NCBI RefSeq assembly: GCF_003865075.1
Contig: NZ_BHWB01000009.1
Span: 124,001 to 188,000 of the forward strand
DNA from: Bacteroides faecalis
GTDB taxonomy: Bacteria > Bacteroidota > Bacteroidia > Bacteroidales > Bacteroidaceae
Length of the DNA: 64,000 nucleotides
Reading direction: 5' to 3'
A program made the position numbers and the translations under genes. This document shows positions 23,990-33,444 of the stretch, piece by piece. The first letter of the stretch is position 1; the number at the start of each line of letters is the position of its first letter. The notes below the pieces were generated by a model. It searched no databases and was not told where the DNA came from. It saw only the letters and a program-made list of their open reading frames with translations.

Positions 23990-26499
23990 GAAATATGTTA
24001 AAGGCTACCACGCTGGAAAGGAAATTCCCCCTTTTGGCGGTGGAGAACGGCTGCATCATTTCAAAGGATGCGGACATAACGGTGGCTTTCAGGGTGGAAC
24101 TGCCCGAACTGTTCACCGTCACCAGTGCCGAGTACGAAGCCATACATTCGGCATGGTACAAGGCAATCAAGGTGCTGCCCGACTACTCCATAGTACACAA
24201 GCAGGACTTCTTCATCAAGGAGAACTACCAGCCCGACACGGAAAGGGACGAGCTTAGTTTTTTAAGCCGCTCCTTTGAACGGCACTTCAATGAACGCCCG
24301 TTCCTGAACCATTACTGCTACCTGTTCCTGACAAAGACGACAAGGGAGAGAAGCCGCCGACAGAGCGACTTCTCCACCCTATGCCGGGGCAGGATTGTAC
24401 CGCAGGAGATAGCCGACAAGGAAGCGGCGGCAAAGTTCATCGAAGCGGTCGGGCAGTTTGAAAGGATTATGAACGACAGCGGGTTTGTCACCCTTACCCG
24501 GCTGGCGGCATCGGAAATCACCGGGCAGGACGGAAAGGCGGGCATCATCGAGAAATACTTCTCGCTATCGCAGACAGATACCACCTGCCTGAAAGACATC
24601 GGGCTGTACCCGGAAGAAATGCGTGTCGGGGACGACATACTGTGCCTGCACACGCTTTCGGACGTGGAAGATTTGCCCGGAAAGGTCGGGACGGACACAC
24701 GGTTTGAGAAGCTGTCCACTGACCGGAGCGACTGCCGACTGTCATTCGCCGCCCCGGTGGGCGTGCTGTTGTCGTGCAACCACGTCTATAACCAGTTCAT
24801 CTTCATAGACGACCACGCCGAAAACCTGAAGAACTTCGAGCAGACCGCCCGGAACATGCAATCGCTCTCCCGTTATTCCCGTGCCAACCAAGTGAACAAG
24901 GAATGGATAGACGAGTACCTGAACGAAGCGCACAGCAAGGGGCTTGTATCGGTGCGCTGCCACTGCAACGTCATGGCATGGAGTGACGACCGGGAAGAAC
25001 TCAAACGCATACGCAACGATGTGGGAAGCCAGCTTGCGCTAATGGAGTGCAAGCCACGCCACAACACGGTCGATACGCCCACGCTCTTTTGGGCGGGCAT
25101 ACCCGGAAACGAAGCGGACTTCCCCGCAGAGGAAAGTTTCTACACGTTCTTGGGGCAGGCTCTCTGCCTGTTCGTGGAAGAAACGAACTACAAGAGTTCG
25201 CTTTCGCCGTTCGGCATCAAAATGGTGGACAGGGTGAGCGGTCGCCCGCTGCATATCGACATATCGGATTTGCCCATGAAGAAAGGCATCACGACCAACC
25301 GCAACAAGTTCATACTTGGGCCGAGCGGGTCGGGTAAGTCTTTCTTTACCAACCACATGGTGCGTCAGTATTACGAGCAGGGGGCGCACGTGCTGCTGGT
25401 AGATACGGGTAACAGTTACTTGGGGCTGTCCCAGCTTATCCACAACCGCACGCACGGCGAGGACGGGATTTATTTCACCTACACCAACGAGAACCCGATA
25501 GCGTTCAACCCGTTCTATGTCGAGGACGGGGTATTCGACATAGAGAAGAAAGAGAGCATCAAGACCCTTATACTCACCCTGTGGAAGCGGGATGATGAAG
25601 CCCCGAAGCGGTCGGAAGAAGTGGCGTTGTCAAACGCCGTGAGTGCCTATATCGAACTGACAGGCAAAGACCATTCGGTAACGCCCTGCTTCAACACGTT
25701 CTACGAGTTTGTCCGGGATGATTACCGCCGACAGCTTGAACAGAAGAACGTCAGGGAAAAGGATTTTGACATAAACAATTTCCTGAACGTGCTTGAACCG
25801 TACTATCGTGGCGGTGAGTACGACTACCTGCTGAACTCCGACAAGGAACTGGATTTGTTGCACAAACGCTTCATTGTCTTTGAGTTGGACAACATCAAAG
25901 ACCACAAGATTTTATTCCCGGTAACGACTATCATCATCATGGAAGCCTTTATAAACAAGATGCGCAAGTTAAAGGGAATAAGGAAGTTAATACTAATCGA
26001 GGAAGCGTGGAAAGCGATTGCATCGGCGAACATGGCGGACTATATCCGCTACCTCTACAAAACCGTCCGAAAATATTTCGGGGAAGCGATTGTAGTCACG
26101 CAAGAGATTGAGGATATTATTTCTTCCCCTATCGTGAAAGAGAGTATCATCAATAACTCGGACTGCAAAATCCTGTTAGACCAAAGAAAATATCTCAACA
26201 AGTTTGACAGCATACAGAACCTCTTGGGACTGACCGACAAGGAGCGTTCGCAGATATTGTCTATCAACATGGCGAACCACCCCGGACGGAAGTACAAGGA
26301 AGTTTTCTTCTCGCTGGGCGGCACGCAGTCGGCGGTGTACGCCACAGAAGTTTCATTGGAAGAATATTACACCTTCACGACAGAGGAAAGCGAGAAAATG
26401 GAACTGTTCGCACTTGCCGACAAGCTGGGCGGCAACCTTGAACTGGCTATCAAGAGGCTTGCAGAAAGCAAACGTAATCCCCAATCATCAACAACTTAA
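23986..26499 (+). CDS. traG: conjugation system ATPase TraG (VirB4-like)
   Basis: This 837-residue motor ATPase of the mating channel has Walker A LGPSGSGKSFFTNH at about residues 443-456. The Walker B region K-L-I-L-I-E-E-A-W-K-A-I and the following Q-E-I-E-D-I motif lie near residues 665-710. The N-terminal half is the VirB4/CagE domain. The true start is 23986 (MRNMLKATTLERKFPLL); a longer open frame from 23734 overlaps traF and is not used. No lesion seen. Confidence 0.95.
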   Translation: MRNMLKATTLERKFPLLAVENGCIISKDADITVAFRVELPELFTVTSAEYEAIHSAWYKAIKVLPDYSIVHKQDFFIKENYQPDTERDELSFLSRSFERHFNERPFLNHYCYLFLTKTTRERSRRQSDFSTLCRGRIVPQEIADKEAAAKFIEAVGQFERIMNDSGFVTLTRLAASEITGQDGKAGIIEKYFSLSQTDTTCLKDIGLYPEEMRVGDDILCLHTLSDVEDLPGKVGTDTRFEKLSTDRSDCRLSFAAPVGVLLSCNHVYNQFIFIDDHAENLKNFEQTARNMQSLSRYSRANQVNKEWIDEYLNEAHSKGLVSVRCHCNVMAWSDDREELKRIRNDVGSQLALMECKPRHNTVDTPTLFWAGIPGNEADFPAEESFYTFLGQALCLFVEETNYKSSLSPFGIKMVDRVSGRPLHIDISDLPMKKGITTNRNKFILGPSGSGKSFFTNHMVRQYYEQGAHVLLVDTGNSYLGLSQLIHNRTHGEDGIYFTYTNENPIAFNPFYVEDGVFDIEKKESIKTLILTLWKRDDEAPKRSEEVALSNAVSAYIELTGKDHSVTPCFNTFYEFVRDDYRRQLEQKNVREKDFDINNFLNVLEPYYRGGEYDYLLNSDKELDLLHKRFIVFELDNIKDHKILFPVTTIIIMEAFINKMRKLKGIRKLILIEEAWKAIASANMADYIRYLYKTVRKYFGEAIVVTQEIEDIISSPIVKESIINNSDCKILLDQRKYLNKFDSIQNLLGLTDKERSQILSINMANHPGRKYKEVFFSLGGTQSAVYATEVSLEEYYTFTTEESEKMELFALADKLGGNLELAIKRLAESKRNPQSSTT

Positions 26500-26510
26500 A
26501 AATCAGGAAC

Positions 26511-27137
26511 ATGAAAAGAACAATTCTCCTTATGGCGGTATGCCTTTGCTTCATCGGCAACGCATCCGCACAGTGGGTGGTGTCAGACCCCGGCAATTTG
26601 GCACAGGGCATCATCAACACCACCAAGCAGATAGTGCAGACTTCCACCACAGCCAAAAACACGCTGGACGGCTTCATGGAAGCGCAGAAGATTTTCCAGC
26701 AGGGAAAAGTCTATTACGATGCGCTCAAAGCGGTACACGATGTTGTCAAGGGCGGCATCAAGGTGAAGAAGTCCATTGAACTGGTGGCGGAAATATCCGA
26801 AATCTACGTGCGAAACTACCAGAACATGCTGGCTGACCCGAACTACACGCCGGATGAACTCACCGCCATTTCAGCCGGGTATGCCAAGCTGCTCTCCGAA
26901 AGTGCGGACGTGTTGCAGGACTTGAAGAATGTAGTGAACGTGACGGGTATGTCGCTGACGGATGCCGAAAGGCTGGCGGTAATCAACAACGCCTACAAAA
27001 GCCTGCTCAACTACCGCAACCTCGTGAACTACTACACCCGAAAGAACATATCCGTGTCCTACCTGCGGGCAAAGAAGAAGAACGACACAGACCGGGTGCT
27101 GGCTCTTTACGGCTCGGCGGATGAACGCTACTGGTAA
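26511..27137 (+). CDS. traI: conjugal transfer protein TraI (DUF4141)
   Basis: This 208-residue exported protein has a signal peptide (residues 1-20, cleavage after N-A-S-A) and an alpha-helical mature part, typical of VirB5-like/TrbJ-type DUF4141 proteins. It probably acts in the periplasm at pilus assembly. The start is 11 nt after the traG stop. Confidence 0.9.
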   Translation: MKRTILLMAVCLCFIGNASAQWVVSDPGNLAQGIINTTKQIVQTSTTAKNTLDGFMEAQKIFQQGKVYYDALKAVHDVVKGGIKVKKSIELVAEISEIYVRNYQNMLADPNYTPDELTAISAGYAKLLSESADVLQDLKNVVNVTGMSLTDAERLAVINNAYKSLLNYRNLVNYYTRKNISVSYLRAKKKNDTDRVLALYGSADERYW

Positions 27138-27150
27138 CATATAAATCGGT

Positions 27151-28152
27151 ATGCCTATGTTATTAGCAGCGGTGGATTTTGACAACCTGCACCAAGTGTT
27201 GCGGGTGCTGTACGATGAAATGATGCCCTTGTGCAGCAACATGACGGGGGTAGCCAAAGGAATAGCCGGGCTGGGTGCGCTGTTCTATGTAGCCGCCAAA
27301 GTGTGGCAGTCGCTCGCACGTGCCGAACCCATAGACGTGTACCCGCTCCTGCGTCCCTTTGCGCTGGGGCTGTGCATCATGTTCTTTCCCACGTTCGTGC
27401 TGGGGACTATCAACACGGTATTGTCGCCAGTGGTGAAAGGGTGCAACCAACTTATGGAAACGCAGACTTTCGACATGAACGAATACCGGGCACAGAAAGA
27501 CCGACTGGAATATGAAGCCCTGATGCGTAGCCCCGAAACGGCTTACCTCGCTTCGGACGAGGAATTTGACAGGCAACTGGAAGAACTGGGCTGGTCGCCC
27601 TCCGATATGGTAACTATGACGGGTATGTATATGGACAGGGCGGCGTACAATATAAAGAAGTCCGTCCGGGACTGGTTCAGGGAACTGCTGGAAATGCTCT
27701 TTCAGGCGGCGGGGCTGATTATAGACACGCTGCGCACGTTCTTCCTAATCGTGTTAAGCATACTGGGTCCGCTGGCGTTTGCGATTTCCGTCTATGACGG
27801 TTTCCAAAGCACGCTGACCCAGTGGATTTCACGCTATATATCCATTTACCTGTGGCTACCCGTGTCGGACTTGTTCAGCAGCGTGCTGGCACGCATACAA
27901 ACCCTGATGCTACAAAAAGACATCGAGCAGCTTTCAGACCCGAATTTCATTCCTGACGGGAGCAGCACCGTGTATGTAATCTTTATGATTATCGGCATCG
28001 TGGGCTACTTCACCATTCCAACGGTGGCAAGCTGGATAGTGTCGGCTGGCGGTACGTCTGCCTATAACCGCAACGTGGCACGGGCTGGGTCAATCGCCGG
28101 GGCGGCGGTCGGTGCGGCAAGCGGGAAAGTAACCGGGAAACTACTCAAATAA
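27151..28152 (+). CDS. traJ: conjugative transposon protein TraJ (VirB6-like)
   Basis: This 333-residue polytopic inner-membrane protein has hydrophobic segments at about 30-50, 70-92, 180-215, 240-260 and 275-305. The glycine/alanine-rich C-terminus (G-A-A-V-G-A-A-S-G-K-V-T-G-K) is typical of Bacteroides TraJ. It forms part of the inner-membrane mating channel. Confidence 0.9.
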   Translation: MPMLLAAVDFDNLHQVLRVLYDEMMPLCSNMTGVAKGIAGLGALFYVAAKVWQSLARAEPIDVYPLLRPFALGLCIMFFPTFVLGTINTVLSPVVKGCNQLMETQTFDMNEYRAQKDRLEYEALMRSPETAYLASDEEFDRQLEELGWSPSDMVTMTGMYMDRAAYNIKKSVRDWFRELLEMLFQAAGLIIDTLRTFFLIVLSILGPLAFAISVYDGFQSTLTQWISRYISIYLWLPVSDLFSSVLARIQTLMLQKDIEQLSDPNFIPDGSSTVYVIFMIIGIVGYFTIPTVASWIVSAGGTSAYNRNVARAGSIAGAAVGAASGKVTGKLLK

Positions 28153-28172
28153 CCAACATCAATATTTAGTAT

Positions 28173-28796
28173 ATGGAATTTAAGTCATTAACGAACATCG
28201 AAACGAGTTTCCGGCAAATCAGGCTCTTTGCGCTGGTATTCATCTGCCTGTGCGCACTGGTGACGGGCTTTGCCGTGTGGAACTCGTACAGCTTCGCCGA
28301 AAAGCAGCGGCAGAAGATATACGTCCTCGACAACGGCAAAAGCCTGATGCTGGCACTCTCGCAGGACATGGCGCAGAACAGACCCGTGGAAGCCAAGTCG
28401 CACGTGCGGCGTTTCCACGAACTTTTCTTCACGCTCTCACCCGACAAGGGGGCTATCGAAAGCAACATCAAACGCTCGCTGTTCCTCGCCGACAAGACCG
28501 CTTTCAACTATTACAAGGACTTGGCGGAAAAGGGCTACTACAACCGGGTGATTTCCGGAAACGTCACGCAGACGGTGGAGATTGACAGCGTGAAGTGCGA
28601 CTTCGACCAGTACCCCTACAAGGTGAACACGTATGCCCGCCAGTTGATTGTCCGGGAAAGCAGCCTGACGGTGCGAAGCCTTGTGACCTCGTGCCGCCTG
28701 CTCAACGCCACACGGAGCGACAACAACCCGCACGGCTTCATCATCGAAGCGTTCACCATTACCGAGAACAAGGATTTGCAGACCATTAAGAGATAG
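28173..28796 (+). CDS. traK: conjugative transposon protein TraK (VirB8-like)
   Basis: This 207-residue protein has a single N-terminal membrane anchor (about residues 16-36) followed by a periplasmic NTF2-like VirB8 domain. Family motifs V-W-N-S-Y-S-F-A and S-L-T-V-R-S-L-V-T-S-C-R are present. It is a bridge between inner- and outer-membrane parts of the T4SS. Confidence 0.9.
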   Translation: MEFKSLTNIETSFRQIRLFALVFICLCALVTGFAVWNSYSFAEKQRQKIYVLDNGKSLMLALSQDMAQNRPVEAKSHVRRFHELFFTLSPDKGAIESNIKRSLFLADKTAFNYYKDLAEKGYYNRVISGNVTQTVEIDSVKCDFDQYPYKVNTYARQLIVRESSLTVRSLVTSCRLLNATRSDNNPHGFIIEAFTITENKDLQTIKR

Positions 28797-28800
28797 CCTT

Positions 28801-29097
28801 ATGGAAAGAAAACGAAACTACATCGGAAAGGTGCGGGACTGGGCGGACGACCGCCTGCGCCGAATGTGCGGACGGATTACGCCGGGCAAAAGGCTGGCGG
28901 TTATCCTCGTGATGTTCTTCTTCCTTGGCGGCTTGTCTATCTACATTACCGTTTCATCAATCTACAACATCGGGAAGCGGGACGGCAGGCGGCTGCAAAT
29001 AGAACACATCAGGCAACTGCCGTTGCACGGCAACGACACAACCAAAAGTATCAACCCCTTAAACAGACCGCAATATGGAAGAAGTACAGAAGAATGA
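28801..29097 (+). CDS. traL: conjugal transfer protein TraL (DUF3989)
   Basis: This 98-residue protein has a basic N-terminus (R-D-W-A-D-D-R-L-R-R), one membrane segment (about 32-52) and a short periplasmic tail. Its last 23 nt overlap the start of traM, indicating coupled translation. Family function is unknown beyond being required in the tra set. Confidence 0.85.
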   Translation: MERKRNYIGKVRDWADDRLRRMCGRITPGKRLAVILVMFFFLGGLSIYITVSSIYNIGKRDGRRLQIEHIRQLPLHGNDTTKSINPLNRPQYGRSTEE

Positions 29098-30388
29098 GAA
29101 CGGCACGACCGTACCGCAGGCGGACGGGAAGCCGAAAAAGGAAGATAAACCCAAACGGGAACTTACCCCGCAGCAGGTGCAGCAGCGCAGGAAAATGATA
29201 GTCTTCCCGCTGATGTTCCTTGCCTTTGCCGGGTGCATGTACCTGATATTCGCACCCTCCGGCAAAGAGGACGTGAACGTGGAAAGCGTGGGCGGCTTCA
29301 ACGCCGACATACCCCTGCCCGCAGAGGACGGGATTATAGCCGACAAGCAAAAGGCTTACGAACAGGCGATGATAAGCCGCAGGCAGCAGGAGAAGATACA
29401 GTCCTTGCAGGACTTCGGTTTCACCGGGAACGATGAAGCGGAAGAACCGCAAGCGGAAATCGACCTGATGCCGGAAGAGGATGCGAAGCCCCAAAGGGGC
29501 GGCGGTGCTTCTTCGGCATACGCTTACCGGGACATCAACCGCCAGTTAAGCACGTTCTATGAAACTCCGGCGGTGGACGAGGAAAAAGAGGACTTGAAGC
29601 GGCAGGTAGCGGAACTGACCGATAGGCTGCAACAACAGAACGCCACACCCACCGCTGACGACCAAATGGCACTCTTGGAAAAGTCCTACGAGCTGGCGGC
29701 AAAGTACATGAACGGCGGGCAGGGACAAGTCGCACAAGTCCCGGTAACGGGCGACATTGACCGCAAGCCGGATGCGGTGGCGGTGCAGGCTGTCAGGGAA
29801 ACGACCGTTTCGGGATTGCGGCAGCCCATGAGCGATGCCGACTTCATCCGGGCTTACAGCCAGCCACGAAACTACGGCTTCAACACGGCAGTAGGCACGG
29901 GGTACGCTATGGGAAAGAACACGGTAGCCGCCTGCATCCACCAAGACCAAACCCTGACGGACGGGCAGGCGGTGAAACTACGGCTGCTCGAACCCATGCA
30001 GGCGGGGAACATAGTCGTGCCGAAGAATACCCTCGTGGCGGGGACGGCAAAGGTGCAGGGCGAGCGGCTTGACATACTGGTGTCCTCGATTGAGTACGCT
30101 GGCAACATCATCCCGGTGGAACTCGCCGTGTTCGACACGGACGGGCAAAAGGGGCTGTCCGTCCCGTCCTCTATGGAGCAGGAAGCGTTCAACGAAGCTA
30201 TGGCGAATATCGGAAGCGGGCTGGGTACAAGCATTTCCTTTGCCCAAAGTGCCGGGCAGCAGGTGGCTATGGACGTGACAAGGGGATTGCTGCAAGGAAC
30301 GTCCGGCTACCTCGCCAAGAAGTTCCGAACCGTGAAAGTGAAGCTGAAAGCCGGGTACAGGGTGATGCTTTACGCCAAACAACAATAA
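29075..30388 (+). CDS. traM: conjugative transposon protein TraM (VirB10-like)
   Basis: This 437-residue protein has a cytoplasmic charged N-terminus, one membrane helix (about 44-62), a coiled-coil/proline-poor linker with a glutamine-rich stretch (about 100-230), and a C-terminal VirB10-like beta-barrel domain (about 255-437; K-N-T-V-A-A-C-I-H-Q-D-Q and L-D-I-L-V-S-S-I-E). It spans the envelope in the T4SS core. Intact. Confidence 0.9.
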   Translation: MEEVQKNENGTTVPQADGKPKKEDKPKRELTPQQVQQRRKMIVFPLMFLAFAGCMYLIFAPSGKEDVNVESVGGFNADIPLPAEDGIIADKQKAYEQAMISRRQQEKIQSLQDFGFTGNDEAEEPQAEIDLMPEEDAKPQRGGGASSAYAYRDINRQLSTFYETPAVDEEKEDLKRQVAELTDRLQQQNATPTADDQMALLEKSYELAAKYMNGGQGQVAQVPVTGDIDRKPDAVAVQAVRETTVSGLRQPMSDADFIRAYSQPRNYGFNTAVGTGYAMGKNTVAACIHQDQTLTDGQAVKLRLLEPMQAGNIVVPKNTLVAGTAKVQGERLDILVSSIEYAGNIIPVELAVFDTDGQKGLSVPSSMEQEAFNEAMANIGSGLGTSISFAQSAGQQVAMDVTRGLLQGTSGYLAKKFRTVKVKLKAGYRVMLYAKQQ

Positions 30389-30421
30389 CCATTTTATCAA
30401 CCGTTAAAATTTCAATTAGCA

Positions 30422-31357
30422 ATGAAACAGATTTTTGTAATGTTCGCCCTCTTGCTGGGCGTGTGTGCGGCAAACGCACAAACCACTGACACCGTGAAGT
30501 ATGCGGCTGGCAACGACTTGTACCGGGGGATTACCCGGAAACTCCCGTACCGCCAAATGGTTACGCCCTACGGCGTGGAAGTGACCTTTGCCAAGACGGT
30601 GCATATCATCTTCCCCGCCGCCGTCCGCTATGTCGATTTGGGAAGCAACCATATCATAGCGGGCAAGGCGGACGGTGCGGAGAACGTAATCAGGGTGAAA
30701 GCCACGACAGAGGGCTTTCCGGGAGAAACGAACTTCTCCGTTATCTGCGAGGACGGCAGTTTCTTTTCGTTCAACGCCAAGTACGCCCGTGAACCGGAAA
30801 TGCTCAACATCGAAATGAAAGACTTCTTGGAGAATGAAGATACGTCCGACTTCTCACATACCCGGATGAACATCCATTTCCGGGAACTGGGGAATGAAAG
30901 CCCGCTATTGGTGAAACTGATAATGCAGAGCATCTACAAGAACAATGACCGGAAAGTGCGCCACTTGGGTAGCAAGCGTTTCGGCATACAGTTCTTAATC
31001 AAGGGGATTTACACCTATAACGGGATGCTCTATGTACACACGCAGACAAAGAACAGTTCCAACGTGCCTTTCGATACCGACTTCATCAAGTTTAAGATAA
31101 CCGATAAGAAAGTACCCAAGCGCACGGCTATTCAGGAAACGGTGCTGGATGCGGTACGTAGCTACAACGAGGTGATAGAGATTGCAGGAAAAAGTACCGT
31201 GCGCACGGTGTACGCCCTGCCGAAGTTCACCATTCCTGACGACAAGCTGCTGGTCGTGGAACTCTACGAGAAGAACGGCGGGCGGCATCAGACCATACGG
31301 GTGGAGAACGCCGACATCGTGAACGCAGAAGTGATTGACGAACTAAAAATCAAATAG
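30422..31357 (+). CDS. traN: conjugative transposon protein TraN (VirB9-like)
   Basis: This 311-residue periplasmic/outer-membrane core component has a signal peptide (residues 1-20, cleaved near A-N-A-Q), a VirB9-type N-terminal beta domain and a C-terminal DUF4138 domain (about 190-311). It is preceded by the TTAAAATTTCAATTA leader motif, which sits immediately before the ATG and may enhance translation. Confidence 0.9.
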   Translation: MKQIFVMFALLLGVCAANAQTTDTVKYAAGNDLYRGITRKLPYRQMVTPYGVEVTFAKTVHIIFPAAVRYVDLGSNHIIAGKADGAENVIRVKATTEGFPGETNFSVICEDGSFFSFNAKYAREPEMLNIEMKDFLENEDTSDFSHTRMNIHFRELGNESPLLVKLIMQSIYKNNDRKVRHLGSKRFGIQFLIKGIYTYNGMLYVHTQTKNSSNVPFDTDFIKFKITDKKVPKRTAIQETVLDAVRSYNEVIEIAGKSTVRTVYALPKFTIPDDKLLVVELYEKNGGRHQTIRVENADIVNAEVIDELKIK

Positions 31358-31360
31358 GGA

Positions 31361-31942
31361 ATGAAAAGACACATCTTTATAATGATGCTCTTTGCGCTGT
31401 GCCTGACCTCGTTTCAGGCACATGCGCAAAGATACCTGCCGGGCATGAAAGGCTTGCAAGTCACGGCGGGCATGGCGGACGGGGTGCATTGGAACTCCGA
31501 CACGGATTTTGCCTACCACATCGGGGCGGCGTACAGCGTTTACACCAAGAACGCCAACCGCTGGGTGATTGGCGGCGAATACCTGCACAAGAAGTATGAC
31601 TACAAGGATATGCAGATACCCGTAGAACAGTTCACCGCAGAGGGCGGCTATTACCTGAAATTCCTATCGGACAGGCGAAAGACTTTTTTCCTTTCATTGG
31701 GATTGTCGGCTCTCGCCGGGTACGAAACAAGCAACCGAAGCGAAAAGCTGCTGCCGGACGGCTCTACCTTGCTGGATAAGGATTGCTTCATCTACGGCGG
31801 TGCGCTGACGCTGGAACTGGAAGCCTACCTGACCGACCGGATAGCCTTGCTTGTCAGTGCAAGGGAACGGGCGTTGTTCGGCTCGGACATAGGCAAGTTC
31901 CACACGCAGGTATCTTTGGGACTGAAATTCATTATCAACTGA
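31361..31942 (+). CDS. traO: conjugal transfer protein TraO
   Basis: This 193-residue exported protein has a signal peptide (residues 1-21) and a beta-barrel-like mature domain with aromatic-rich alternating strands ending in L-G-L-K-F-I-I-N, typical of small outer-membrane barrels. It is separated from traN by 3 nt. It probably lies in the outer membrane at the mating pore. Confidence 0.85.
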   Translation: MKRHIFIMMLFALCLTSFQAHAQRYLPGMKGLQVTAGMADGVHWNSDTDFAYHIGAAYSVYTKNANRWVIGGEYLHKKYDYKDMQIPVEQFTAEGGYYLKFLSDRRKTFFLSLGLSALAGYETSNRSEKLLPDGSTLLDKDCFIYGGALTLELEAYLTDRIALLVSARERALFGSDIGKFHTQVSLGLKFIIN

Positions 31943-31961
31943 CCGCTATATAATAATGTAT

Positions 31962-32414
31962 ATGAAGAATGTAATGTATAAAATCATCATGGGCTGCTAC
32001 ATCGTGGCCGCCCTCGTGCTTGTCACCGCCTGTAATGACAACTTGGATATTCAGCAGGCGTACCCGTTCAGCATCGAAACACTGCCAGTACCCAAAAGGC
32101 TGAAAGTCGGGGAAACCGCCGAAATACGCTGCCGACTGGTGCGTGGCGGCTATTACCAGCCGACTACCTATCAGATAAGGTATTTCCAGCCGGACGGCAA
32201 AGGGAAGCTGGAAATGGATAACGGCACGGTGTTCCTGCCCAATGACCTCTACCCGCTGGAGAAAGAAACGTTCTGGCTCTACTACACCTCGGCATCGACC
32301 GACCAGCAGACGATTGACATTTATATCATCGACAGCTTCGGGCAGATGCAGCAACTTACACTATCATTTAATAATGACAACAGCGAAGAAGAAACGGAAA
32401 CAATAACCCCCTAA
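31962..32414 (+). CDS. traQ: conjugal transfer protein TraQ (DUF3872)
   Basis: This 150-residue lipoprotein-like protein has a signal with a V-T-A-C lipobox (cysteine about residue 24), then the DUF3872 signature N-L-D-I-Q-Q-A-Y-P-F-S-I-E-T-L-P-V. It is an Ig-like periplasmic domain. In CTnDOT, TraQ follows TraP; here it follows TraO directly. An ATG two codons upstream (31956) is also possible. Confidence 0.85.
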   Translation: MKNVMYKIIMGCYIVAALVLVTACNDNLDIQQAYPFSIETLPVPKRLKVGETAEIRCRLVRGGYYQPTTYQIRYFQPDGKGKLEMDNGTVFLPNDLYPLEKETFWLYYTSASTDQQTIDIYIIDSFGQMQQLTLSFNNDNSEEETETITP

Positions 32415-32426
32415 TAATAAAACGAC

Positions 32427-32747
32427 ATGGTAAAAATAGAATTGGATATAGAAGGCATCTCGTGGTACATAGAAACCACGTTGGAAACAGATACAGTTCC
32501 GGCAGTAGGTGACATCATCATTATGGACAAGGACTGTATTTCCGAACGTGACAGTGCTGAATTATGGAAAACGCCGTCCAATCAGGTTTTCAAATGGGCG
32601 GACGAAGAAGATGATGCGCCTGTAATGGAATGGTTCGATTGCGACACGGAAATGCTTGTCAATAAACGGACATGGAAATATGACATCGAGGAAGAAGAAA
32701 CCGTGTGCATACTTGGTGTAAAATTTATTCACTATGAGGATTTATAG
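32427..32747 (+). CDS. small acidic hypothetical protein
   Basis: This 106-residue acidic soluble protein without signal peptide starts 12 nt after traQ and is probably the last gene of the tra operon. I do not recognise the family. It may be an element-encoded modulator, but nothing in the sequence shows its role. Confidence 0.6.
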   Translation: MVKIELDIEGISWYIETTLETDTVPAVGDIIIMDKDCISERDSAELWKTPSNQVFKWADEEDDAPVMEWFDCDTEMLVNKRTWKYDIEEEETVCILGVKFIHYEDL

Positions 32748-32822
32748 TTGCGACATTCGTTTTTATCATCCTCTTGGGAAACCGGGTATGGAATGATACG
32801 CAAAGCGTAAATATCGGGCAGA

Positions 32823-32852
32823 CATCCCGCCGGGAAGCATCGGCGGGATGTT
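32823..32852. terminator. tra operon terminator hairpin
   Basis: Perfect 11-bp stem ACATCCCGCCG/CGGCGGGATGT with an 8-nt loop, 75 nt past the last ORF of the operon. Confidence 0.75.
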
Positions 32853-32882
32853 TCCATGATAGGGAAAACGAAAGGCTTCTTT

Positions 32883-32947
32883 GTTACTTTCTTCACCCGC
32901 TGGCAGGCTCACGGAAGAAAGTAACGGCGGCAAGCAGCCGCCGTTTT
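32883..32947. terminator. second hairpin pair between convergent genes
   Basis: GTTACTTTCTTC/GAAGAAAGTAAC (12 bp, 19-nt loop) is directly followed by AACGGCGGC/GCCGCCGTT with TTTTC. Together with the upstream hairpin it insulates the convergent operons. Confidence 0.65.
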
Positions 32948-32950
32948 CTA

Positions 32951-33433
32951 TCAACTGGTTTTAAGGCTCTTTATGGACGTGTATTTCTCTAACCACACCT
33001 TTACCTGCTCCATGTTATATTCGCCCGTGATGATTGCCGTATGGTCGTCTATAGCTACAAACCGGACACTTTCATAGCTGTTTACCCAGCCTTGCAGGGA
33101 ACAGACACCCCACGTTGCAACATCTTCAAAAACACTGCGGTCTATCCGGCTGATTGGTTCGCCGAAAACTACCGTCATTATCTGAAAGTCCGGTTTATCC
33201 TCCAACAGTTGCAAATGGTGCAGCGTGCCGAACTCGTCTATTTTGCGCCCCCACGCCCACACATCATTATACAAATCATCGCCCCACTGGTGCGGGTGGT
33301 CGAAACGGACTTTTACCTCTATGGTGTGTTCGTTTTCTTCTGTGTCCTCGATAACGCCCGTTACCATTAAGCCCGTAAAAATGCACTCGCAACGCCTGCC
33401 GATAAGCTCCTTGTTTACTTCTGTTGTTTTCAT
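32951..33433 (-). CDS. hypothetical protein of the element's end module
   Basis: This 160-residue soluble acidic protein starts at MKTTEVNKELIGRRC (33433); a longer frame reaches 33481 but lies within the neighbouring gene's 3' end. No family recognised with confidence. Its N-terminal half (I-G-R-R-C-E-C-I-F-T-G, then a charged beta-rich stretch) looks like a small SH3-like barrel. It sits in a minus operon with DUF3873 and ArdA, a module common at the right of Bacteroides conjugative elements. Confidence 0.6.
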   Translation of the reverse strand: MKTTEVNKELIGRRCECIFTGLMVTGVIEDTEENEHTIEVKVRFDHPHQWGDDLYNDVWAWGRKIDEFGTLHHLQLLEDKPDFQIMTVVFGEPISRIDRSVFEDVATWGVCSLQGWVNSYESVRFVAIDDHTAIITGEYNMEQVKVWLEKYTSIKSLKTS

Positions 33434-33444
33434 GTCCCTAAAAT

